A stretch of 11,016 nucleotides of DNA from JBBTCX01 sp038043045 (GTDB lineage Bacteria; Planctomycetota; Phycisphaerae; UBA1845): NCBI GenBank assembly GCA_038043045.1, contig JBBTCX010000370.1, forward strand, positions 1-11,016. The letters run 5' to 3'. Under the pieces are notes generated by a model. It was not told where the DNA came from, searched no databases, and was given only the letters and a program-made list of their open reading frames with translations. Made by a program: the position numbers and the translations under genes. This document shows positions 1 through 8,200 of the stretch, in pieces (the stretch's first letter is position 1; every line of letters begins with the position of its first letter).

Positions 1-897
1 AGTCGCGGGGAGGAGCAACAGATGATGCGCCGCCCACGGCAGTGACCACTCTTCGCCCACGCCGTCGACACCCGCGAGCGCCTCGGCTAGTTGGTAGCGA
101 TCGGTCTTCCTGACGCGCAGGTCGTTCCCGCGGTCCGCCGAGAGTTTGTGCGCTTCATCAAAGATCACAAGGTCATATGGTACGACGCCTGGCTCTTTCA
201 GGCGCGAGAACATCTTGCTTCCGGCGAGCGTGTCAACGCTCACGATAAGACAGTCGCTGTCTTCGCCAATGAAAGGGTTGGCGTTCTTTGCGTCGGGTCC
301 GCCGATGATTCGGAACGGAAGGCTGAAAAGCGTCAGTAGTTCGTTATGCCAATTTCCGATCAGACCAGCGGGAGGAACGATCAGTACGCGCTTGATGAGA
401 CGGCGGGCCCTCATCTCGCGAACGTAAAGGCCGGACATGATCGTCTTGCCCGCCCCGGCGTCATCCGCAAGCAGGAAGCGCAATGGGAATTGCTTTAGCA
501 TATGCTCGTAAACGGCGATCCGCTGGTGAGGCAGGGGGTCGATTTGGGAAATCTCGGTGGCAAACACGGGGTTGAACATGTGACCGAAGCTGAGCCGTTC
601 CCCCTCGGCGAGCGCTCGAACTACGATCGGTGAACTGGTAAAGTCGATGATCGGATTCTCGGCGAGCTGGGAGGGTTCTGGCACCGGCCCTGTATTGCCC
701 TCCTCCATGCGTTGAAGCTGGCGCCAGCAGATCGCCGAGGGTTTGGTCTGACCGTTCTCCCAGCGGTTAACCGTTGCGAACGAAACACCCAGCCGAACTG
801 CAAGTTCTACCTGCGTGAGCCCCAGTCGGGACCGATACTGTTTGACCCGGATCGGATAATCCGAAGGAATTGATAGAGCATCGTTCCTCATCGCCAT
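1..897 (-). CDS. XRE-HTH / SNF2-type DEAH helicase, 3'-truncated by window edge
   Basis: Open reading frame of 299 codons running off the left edge, so only the N-terminal part is visible. Residues ~16-54 form an XRE-type helix-turn-helix (LGLTQVELA, then recognition helix SFATVNRWENG). After a linker comes a superfamily 2 ATPase domain: H124-Q125 (Q-like motif), Walker A DDAGAGKT at 145-152, motif Ia region VLIVPPAGL at 171-179, DEAH at 247-250, and the start of motif III at 297-299. This HTH plus SNF2-like arrangement is known in a widespread family of large (~1000-residue) helicases that often sit beside DNA methylases in defence loci and resemble DISARM DrmD; assignment to DISARM itself is not supported here. 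It would act on DNA in the cytoplasm by ATP-driven translocation. Two ATGs are possible, at 897 and at 891; the promoter-like sequence just upstream favours 891. Oddity: motif III reads PAT where (T/S)AT is usual. Confidence 0.88.
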   Translation of the reverse strand, partial: MAMRNDALSIPSDYPIRVKQYRSRLGLTQVELAVRLGVSFATVNRWENGQTKPSAICWRQLQRMEEGNTGPVPEPSQLAENPIIDFTSSPIVVRALAEGERLSFGHMFNPVFATEISQIDPLPHQRIAVYEHMLKQFPLRFLLADDAGAGKTIMSGLYVREMRARRLIKRVLIVPPAGLIGNWHNELLTLFSLPFRIIGGPDAKNANPFIGEDSDCLIVSVDTLAGSKMFSRLKEPGVVPYDLVIFDEAHKLSADRGNDLRVRKTDRYQLAEALAGVDGVGEEWSLPWAAHHLLLLPAT

Positions 898-1103
898 TAG
901 TATAGCACATGTTATATCTCAGTCAAAATTGCGCAAGCGATCTATAATTGATTGGCTTCCATTCAACCTACGTAAGTCGTTTATAATAAATAGCTTACCC
1001 GTTTGTTATAAACACTGGAATTTGGTTGATCTTAATATGAACCAGTCGCATTGTGCCAGATCAATCAAGAGAATATTGGGCGTTGAGCCGTTCCTGTCGG
1101 GCG
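898..1103. other. AT-rich intergenic spacer with nested dyads
   Basis: A distinctly AT-rich stretch between the helicase start and the broken IS21 gene. No convincing gene is present. It contains three inverted repeats: GTAAG/CTTAC (972-976 with 994-998), GTTTATAA/TTATAAAC (979-986 with 1006-1013, perfect 8-bp arms) and TTGATCT/AGATCAA (1026-1032 with 1058-1064). A TATAAT hexamer on the plus strand (982-987) has no acceptable -35 box. The base composition contrasts with the GC-rich flanks, which suggests a regulatory region or sequence of different origin. Confidence 0.5.
899..926 (-). promoter_or_regulatory. Sigma-70-like promoter with overlapping dyad for the helicase gene
   Basis: Read on the minus strand there is TTGACT (926-921), a 16-base spacer, then TATACT (904-899). 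The -10 element ends one base before the first ATG (897). A start site ~7 bases downstream would fall at about 892-891, the second ATG, implying a leaderless transcript. Inside the spacer and -10 lies an imperfect palindrome at 901-916, with TATA half-ends and a CA/TG core. It could be an operator for autoregulation by the gene's own XRE domain. The motifs are seen in the sequence; promoter activity and the operator role are inferred. Confidence 0.45.
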
Positions 1104-1199
1104 TCACCACCGCAAGGGTGACCGGTGAAGGGCGTGGAACCTCATCTTGAACGCGTCGCCGCCGGCGGGGCCGAAGGTGCGGGCGATCATGTCGCCGAC
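1083..1199 (+). repeat. Left copy of flanking direct repeat
   Basis: Positions 1134-1199 match 10221-10286 in the same orientation at 58 of 66 bases without gaps. A second short match, TTGAGCC(G/A)TTCCTG, lies at 1083-1096 and 10082-10095, but the distance between the two blocks differs (51 versus 139 bases), so the left copy appears shortened by an internal deletion. The right end of this copy (1199) lies within ~10 bases of the point where the istA reading frame stops resembling its family (~1209). Differences are spread over all codon positions in the frames examined, so the repeat is probably non-coding. Confidence 0.6.
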
Positions 1200-1511
1200 C
1201 CCACATTCCTGACGGTAGCTGCTGTTGTATCCGTACTCAGCGTGCAACCGCCGGAAGATCTGTGCCGCCGTGTGCCGCTGTTTGACAGGCGCTTGTTCGT
1301 CGCTCTTAAGAATCTCGTCGATGATCGGCTTGAACGGTCCGAGCTTCGGCGCCGGCGGGTCCTTGGTGCGCGTGTAAGGCTGCGACTCTGGAGAGGCTAA
1401 AGCCTCCCGGACCTTGCGCCGGGAATGATGAAACGCCCGGGCAATGGCCCGGATCGTCATCCCATCTCGATGCGCTATTCGAATCTGTCCGAAATCGTCC
1501 ACCGTAAGCAT
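1104..1511 (-). pseudogene. istA: IS21-family transposase IstA, N-terminal fragment
   Basis: Residues 1-101 read as the start of an IS21 IstA transposase: an N-terminal helix-turn-helix (IRAIARAFHHSRRKV at about 20-34), then the conserved stretch before the catalytic core including KLGPFKPIIDEIL and QRHTAAQIFRRLHAEYGY. The frame is then replaced after ~position 1209 by unrelated sequence that matches the repeat at 10221-10286, and stops at 1104. Complete IstA is roughly 400-500 residues; the DDE core and the downstream istB ATPase are absent. Start chosen at 1511 because GGAGGT (1522-1517) sits 5 bases upstream; the longer frame from 1559 would add 16 unlike residues lying in the IS terminus. 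Almost certainly non-functional. Confidence 0.85.
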
Positions 1512-1580
1512 CCTGCACCTCCGGTCAGTTGGCCTTGACCTAAAAAGGCCCATCAACAACCGAAGGTCAAATTGTGCAAG
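1200..1580 (-). mobile_element. Truncated IS21-family insertion sequence (istA-proximal end)
   Basis: Remnant consisting of the istA start plus the istA-proximal terminal region. Upstream of the gene lie paired repeats expected of a transposase-binding end: GGCCTT/AAGGCC (1531-1536 with 1545-1550) and TTGACCT/AGGTCAA (1535-1541 with 1564-1570). IS21 family ends typically carry several short repeats near the terminus. The exact outer boundary cannot be fixed without the other end; it probably lies between ~1555 and ~1580. The inner boundary is the break near 1200-1209. Confidence 0.6.
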
Positions 1581-1608
1581 AACCCCTTAACGGTTCAGGG
1601 TTCGTACG

Positions 1609-1680
1609 GTGGGTCCAATTTACGCGCCCATTTCACAGACAAATTCACAGCCCCAAGTGGGCCCCTTTTGCGCGCCCATT
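1609..1680 (+). repeat. Short direct repeat pair, 24-base units 48 bases apart
   Basis: 1609-1632 and 1657-1680 match at 20 of 24 bases; both begin GTGGG and end CGCGCCCATT. The intervening 24 bases contain the heptamer TTCACAG twice. The array lies just outside the presumed IS21 end. No gene is seen around it. It may belong to the IS terminus, to a recombinase site, or be chance duplication. Confidence 0.4.
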
Positions 1681-1704
1681 ACCACTTCCTGAATGCAAAA
1701 ACCA

Positions 1705-1724
1705 CCGGACAGTCTACCGTCCGG
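1705..1724. repeat. Small GC-rich hairpin
   Basis: CCGGAC (1705-1710) and GTCCGG (1719-1724) form a perfect 6-bp stem with an 8-base loop. It is not followed by a T tract on either strand, so it is not called a terminator. The surrounding 1681-1960 holds no recognisable gene. Confidence 0.35.
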
Positions 1725-1964
1725 CACGAGGCAGCCTTTCATGGGATTAGTCACTGTCTTTGAGATTCTTGGGTCATGCGGAGCGCTCCAAGGGAAGGCG
1801 CCTCGGCATCGGAAAAATCGTCGCTGGCCGGTGCAGCCGAAATTGAACGAACCGCACCCGCGAGCGGACCAGATCCGCAATGGCCGTCGAGCGCGGTAAC
1901 CGCCAACGAATCGGCACGCTCCCCTTTGGCCTCGTCCCGTCCACCAATGGCGCGACATTGCTTG

Positions 1965-2141
1965 CTCTACGATTCCGAACAAACCGTAATTGCCGACATT
2001 CGCACTTGGCGCACCACCGGCTGGACCCTGGAGCGGATCGCCGACGAAATGACCCACCGTGCCGTCCCCACCAAAACGGCCAAGTCCAAACGCTTGACGC
2101 ATCAAGCTGTCGCACCAATCGCACGCTGTGCCAATCGCGTT
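1965..2141 (+). pseudogene. Serine-recombinase C-terminal fragment
   Basis: Within an open frame spanning 1776-2309, the segment 1965-2141 reads like the 'recombinase' region that follows the catalytic domain in large serine recombinases and resolvases: EQTVIADIRTWRTTGWTL, ERIADEMTHRAVPTKT and RLTHQAVAPIARCA, which matches the usual pattern E-x-x-V-I-x-x-I, G-(W/L)-(S/T)-L-x-x-I-A-x-x-(L/M), (V/I)-P-T-K and (T/W)-H-x-x-(A/T)-V. The N-terminal catalytic domain with its serine is absent, the flanking residues are low-complexity, and the frame runs 75 bases into the end of the convergent RHS gene. It is therefore called a remnant, probably of a mobile element. It might instead be a small stand-alone DNA-binding protein starting at the ATG near 1947, but no ribosome-binding site supports this. 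Confidence 0.55.
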
Positions 2142-2234
2142 CGCTACCAGTATCGGGCACCACTGACACCCAATGAAATCAAGGTTCAATCATCCGCTGC
2201 ACCGGCCGAATCGCACAAGTCCATTCAAGACACT

Positions 2235-5200
2235 TTAGGGTCCGAACCAAATCTGCCATTGTCGCTCCGACCACGTGAGTCTGTGCCACCAGCCAAAAAT
2301 GGATCGTAGCGATTCCATTTCTTCCGTCGACCATTTATCATAATATGACGCATTCATAATGCCCTTAGACTCATTGTGGGAAAGTCCAATCGAGTGTCCA
2401 ATTTCGTGAGACACAACCGACGCCATTGCTCTTGGACGGTCGTCTCTCGTCTCAAAGTACACGTCGCTTGCGAATACCCATGCGTACGGTTTACCGTAAT
2501 ACAATGACTCACCGAGGTCCCTAGCAGTATCAAATGGAAACAATGACACTGTCGCTGCCCACAACGTTCCTTCGGCCCACTTTATTTGATCAATAAGGTG
2601 CGAACGGCTGTTATCATCTACAAAGTAGACAACATACTCATTTTCTCTCGCCACTCCGGCTTTTGTATCTTCAAACGTCCCCTCAGGACGCCATTCATAC
2701 GCAAAAGTGAACTTTGCACCAAGGTCAAAATCCCTGTTCCAGATTTGGTCCAGCTTTCTAAACATGGCTTGGCGTGTTCCGACGTCAAGCTGGGACGAGC
2801 GCATATCGACGACCCGTATCGCAACATTGGCGTCGGCCATCGCGACAGCGCGTTCCGAACCGAGACCCTCCGCCCTGACCGAAGTCGCATAGGGAAACCA
2901 CCTCCCCGCTTCGTCGAAGTACCCGCCAACGTCGCCTAGATCGACGGATTCGTTGAGTGAGGTGGGCGTCGTTTTTCCGTCTAGTCCTAGAGGGTCGATC
3001 CAGGATAGCGGGGCACCATCCACGAACGCGTACAGGTTGGAGCCGCCAAGAAGTCCAATCGGGTCTGCCGACAGGAAACGCCCCCATGCAGGGCGATAAA
3101 AACGGGCACGCATTTGGACGAGACCGGTAGTTGGGTCGAATGGTTGACCCTGGAACCCGAACCGATTGCCCACGGCGCTCGCTGTAAGCACACCACCAGC
3201 AGGGCTCTTGATCGTCATGTCACCGAATGCGCTGTACGAGTACCACTCGGCGGGTGCACCCATCTCGTTGGAGACCATGTATACTGAATTGGTGCCATCC
3301 TGGTGAAAGTAGAGTCGTTTGCCGGAAGTAATGTTGATCTGGATGAGGTGCTCGTCGAGTTGCTCGCCGTCGACCGTCAGCTCAACATGTCCGGAGGGCC
3401 CCTTCCGGAAGGCGCGCGTGAACCCGTCGTAGCCATTGAGCGTCTCCCCACCAGTTGATAAGTCGGTTTCCTTGACCAGACGACCCAGCGCGTCGTAGGC
3501 ATATCGTCGCTTACCAGCGGCCGTTGTTGCATTGACAAGTTGGCCCCATGAATCGTACGCATACGATTCTCCGCCCAAGGAAACGAGGTCGCCTTGAGCA
3601 TCGTAACCGACCGGAGCACCAAGAAAGGACGTGTAAGCATCCGTCGAACCGACGGTTGGCGTCGTGGTGAGCGTCGCGTCGGCCCCCTTTCGTGCGAGCC
3701 AGTTGTGCCGGCCATCGAGGGCGTATGTGCGCCACGCGGCCCCGGAACCAGCGATCGGCGCGATAGCCGCTTCTGCATCGGACGTTGTCGTGAGCGGGTC
3801 CAGTTCGAACGCCGATACCGAAGCGCCAACGAGGCCGTGGTCTTCGCGGGCGATTCGTCCACCCAAGTCTACAGCGAAGGCTGATGCAACCTCAGGAGCA
3901 CCGCCCTTCACAAGAGCCGCCATCCGGGGCACACCGTCAAGCGGGCGCTCCCAGCGCCACGCTGCGACAGCCGTCTGCCCGTTGGTTTCTTTGAGTTGAT
4001 CAAGTCGACCGAAGGCATCGTAACTGTACTTCGTCAATATTCCATTGTTTAGCTCGCGCTGAATGGGCCCACCAAGTCCGCTGTACTCGAATCGTATGTC
4101 CGCTGCCGCGTCCGCTACCAATATGCGCAATAGTCGGTCAAGACCGTCGAACGTCCGTCTTACCGGCGTCGTGCCGTATTTGGAGCTTCTCCGGCGGCCC
4201 AGCCCGTCATAGTTGTGTGTAATCGTCAAGGCGCTGCCTAGGTTCGTATCGTGCTCTTCGATCTTGTTCCCTAGCGAATCCCATTGAAAGTAGGTCACAA
4301 TGTCGTCTGATGTGTCGGCGTAGGATGTGCCGCTGTCGCGCGCCCATTTCATGCGTCCCAGACCGTCGTGGTCGAACGACCGCATTTGTCGATCGAACCC
4401 GAGGCCAGACGGCACTTCGGTGAATGTGCGATACAACTGGCCCCTGGGAGTGTAGGTATAGTTGGTGACGACTCCGCGTGGATCGTGATCGACAGCCACT
4501 AGGGCGGATTGCGCGGCGTACCTGTAAGCATGAAATGTGCCATCAGGACGAATGATCCGCTTCGTTCGGCCGAGCAAATCGTACTCGTACGCGGTGTCAA
4601 CAGGCCCTGAGCCCGAATCGCTCCGCTGCAGGACGACGCGCGACGCGCGATCATAGGATAGCTTAACTAACTCAGTCACTGAGCTTGAATAAGCAAGCGT
4701 GGATATAACCGGCCGATCAAATGCGTCATATGTAAAGGTCCTAAGGAAACCCGACGCCTCCTGAATCGCCAAGGTCCTGCCCTGAGCATCGTAATTCCAT
4801 TCGCGCAACGTAACGGCCGTGCCAGCTGAAGACGACGTACTTTGCCGTGGAGCACCCCACACGGTGAGCATCAGGGTTTCGTCGAGGTGGCCCGAGGCGG
4901 TTGGTGCAGTCCATTCACGACGAATCGTGCGGCCGCCGTCGCTATATCCGATGTTCACTGCATCGCCCGTGGGCAAGTGCCACGTGCTTGGCCGACCGGC
5001 ACCGTCCAGCTCGACGGTTGTTGTGCCTCCAATGTCGTCAGTGCGGGTGACCGAGCTTCCGCCAACGCCGTATGCATAGGTGTTGTCGGAGAATCCGTCT
5101 CCCACCGGCGCGCCTGACGTGTCGAAGTGCCACTTGCGTTCGCGAACGACACGTCCGGCCGAATCGTACTGGTATTGAACGGCTCTAAGCAATCCCGGGT

Positions 5201-8200
5201 CGCCGGACATTGGTTCCCGGTACGGCACCGTAGAGTTATGGGCGTAGCTCGCCCGCCAAAGGATGTTTCCCATCGCGTCGTAACCGGCGCGATGGGTTGT
5301 GCCACCCGGTTCTTTCACATTGATTGGACGGCCGAACCCGTCGTAAGAGTACGAAGTGGCCTCTTGACGTGGTCCCCGTGACACCAAAATGCGTCCGTCA
5401 AGATCGTATTGGAAACTAGCAAGCTCACCCGAGCTGTAGGGCCCATTGGGGACGACGCAACTGTCATCCCATCCACCGACCGATGGTGTCCATGTGCCCG
5501 CTAAGATCGACTGAATTCGCCCCTCACCATCGTAGGTCCATCGGAATCGCGTGCCCTCGGGAGATACTGCCTCAAGAGGCCGGCCGTCCACTCCATGCAG
5601 AAAGCAACTCACGGCTTCGGGCGCACTCCCGTCCATCGCAGTCTGCTTCTTTGTGCGCGGGAATCCGAGTTGATCGTAGGTCGTGCTGACGCCCATCAAT
5701 CCGCTGTCGGTTTGGACAACCTGCTTGTCGCTGTCGTAAACGAAGGTCGCCGACGCGTTCGTTTCTTCGCCGGCGTGTGTCAGGGAGGCCACGTTACCTC
5801 CCGACCATACGAGGCTTAGGGTATCGCCTAACGGGCCGACGAACCGGAGTGGTCGGCCAGCGGTATCGTATTCAATCCGCGTCGTTACCGGAGAAGGGCC
5901 CATGGCGTCTTGCACTGTCTCTTGAAGTCGGCCGACCGCCTCGTCGTACACCCAAGATGTCTCACTGCCATCGGGGTATTTGCCTTTGACGGGCAGGCCA
6001 AAAGCGCCGGGAGTGAATGTCGTCAACTCGCCCGCTGGGTCAATAACTGCGATGAGGTTGCCCTGAGCATCCCATTCAAAGGACTCCAGTTTCTTCCAAA
6101 TATCGCGCGAATCGTAAACGGTTTGGAGGCGCGATGGAAACGACGTGTATTCGTAGCGATGCTGAATGGGCGTCGTGGATCCAAGCGCACCCGGCACTGG
6201 GAATTGAAATACATCGATGAGGTTACCCGATGTGTCCCATTGAAAACAACTGCGACCTTGCAATGGCCTCTCGATCCCGCCAAGTTCCCCGGAGGTATCA
6301 TAGGCAAGAGAAGTTACCGCGCTCGTGCCGTGGTTGACACGCCGGATTTCACGTCCCTTGCTGTCGAAGTAGAAGGTCCAACGGGTGCCGAACGGATCCA
6401 AGACAATGGTGGCCGCCTCCGGCTTTGCCCCCGGAGCATTGCGACCCGAGCCACGGCGAGGTTGCCCAGGAGGGAGTCCGCGAAAGCAGAGACCATCAAT
6501 CCTTGAAGGGTCAAACGGAAGGGCGACATCCAAAGCGAGTGCGTCGTGCAGGGCATCGCGCGCGGATCCAGGAAGGTGAAAGGCGTACGATGGTCTATTC
6601 TTCATCCGGAATAACGGTGAAGCGGCAGCCGCGTCCAATTCCGCACGTGCTAGTGTAGATGGTGCGTCACCGTTGACGATTGATGCATCGAAGCGACCGG
6701 GCAGGCCGGGCACCGCATCCCATTGAAGACTAAAACGTCCGGGCACCAGCGCCGAAGCCGCGAACTGATCCCTTCTTGGCGACACAGCGTCCGTGGTCAG
6801 CGTCGCCATTGGAGCGACCGTGAGTTCCGAACACGCATCCCTAGGGCTGATTTCGAGCTGCCCGGCCGCATTTCGTTCGGCCGTGAACGGTCGCGAACAA
6901 CGCCCCGATGCAGCATGCACGAGACCTAGTGGACGGCCTGGATAAGCACGGAAGATGCCTTCCGAATCCGTAAACACCGAGAGTTCTTTGATATTCATGA
7001 AGTATTTCAACGACTCGGGGTCGCCCTTGAGATTGAATCTGCCGCGAACTCCCGTTGGAACAAACGTTACGGAACCGCCTTGAGCGAGAAGTGTAAACTG
7101 GGAACCCCTCGAATTCCGCTTATCGTTCGCAAGGGTACGTGCGGTCGTCGACGACGTAATGACGACAACATTAAGAGAGTAAACCGCGTCCCCTTCCAAT
7201 CGAGCCCCGAAACCACCGAGACTTTCACCAAGACGGCGCATTGCGACTAGAATCCCAGGTTGCCATGTCACGAACTCCGCACCTCGGACTGCATTTGCCC
7301 TTTCACACGAGGACGGGCAGATGTCGACCGTCTCAAACTCCTCTCGCGACACAGCATAAACAGCTTCCAGAACCATTGGGACTGCTACGCCCCAACGCGC
7401 CTCGCCAACAAGATCTCGATACGTCAACTGGATTGTCGCGTCTCCTCGAGTCTGCTGCGTGACAGCATCAAACGAAGGTTCGGCAATGTCCGTTCCGTAG
7501 ACATTCTCAAGAAAGACCTGGCCGTTTCCGTCGCGAATCCGTAAGAGGTTGTGATTAAGATCCCGCAAGTACCCGTACTTTGACACCGAAGCGAAGCCTG
7601 GATCAGCCGCGTGGCCCTTCGCCACGCAACCATCCACACACCCAGCTTCGCAAATCTCTTCGAAATCAATTTCCTCGCAATAGTAAAGGCAGCTGCTGAG
7701 ATCGCACCCTTTAAAACATGTCTTCCTGCACTGCTCCCTGCACGGACTCAGACACGGCTCGATGGCGTTCTTGCAATCTTTGCCGCATTGGTCAATGCAA
7801 GCCCTCTTCGCGCGCGGAAGACACCCCTCGGCGTATGCCGCCGCACCGCACCCAGCATCCCAGTCAAAGTCGGGCAACGCATCTCCCCAGAATCCCTGGC
7901 GACATTCGTCAAAACAGTTGCGCCCCTCGTTACAACTACCTTCCGCACAGTTCGTGCCCTCTGCGCAACACTCCCTGCAGTCACCTTCACAGAAATCGGC
8001 AAACACGGCCTTCACGCGGTTGAAGTTACAATCCGCCCCGCAACTCCAAAATCCAAACGTGATCAACCCACAAACCCCAGCAAAACTGCACTCAACGTAG
8101 TCTGTGAGAGCCGCGGTGATGGCTGCACCGGACATCTTGATTGACTCCACGATTTCGTCGAAGTCGTCAGTTTTGCAGCTCGCAGGTAGCGGAGCATCAG

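Noticed and set aside
929..1150. 73-codon plus-strand open frame in the AT-rich spacer
   Set aside because: No start signal, no motif, and it runs into the repeat copy.
1620..2189. 189-codon minus-strand open frame starting 46 bases after the RHS stop, a position where an immunity gene would lie
   Set aside because: It is antisense to the recombinase-like segment, is rich in W, C, G and R in a way typical of shadow frames, and has no ribosome-binding site or recognisable motif.
7611..8144. Plus-strand open frames opposite the cysteine-rich insert
   Set aside because: The cysteine codons (TGC/TGT) read as GCA/ACA on the other strand give long alanine/threonine-rich open frames; they are shadows.
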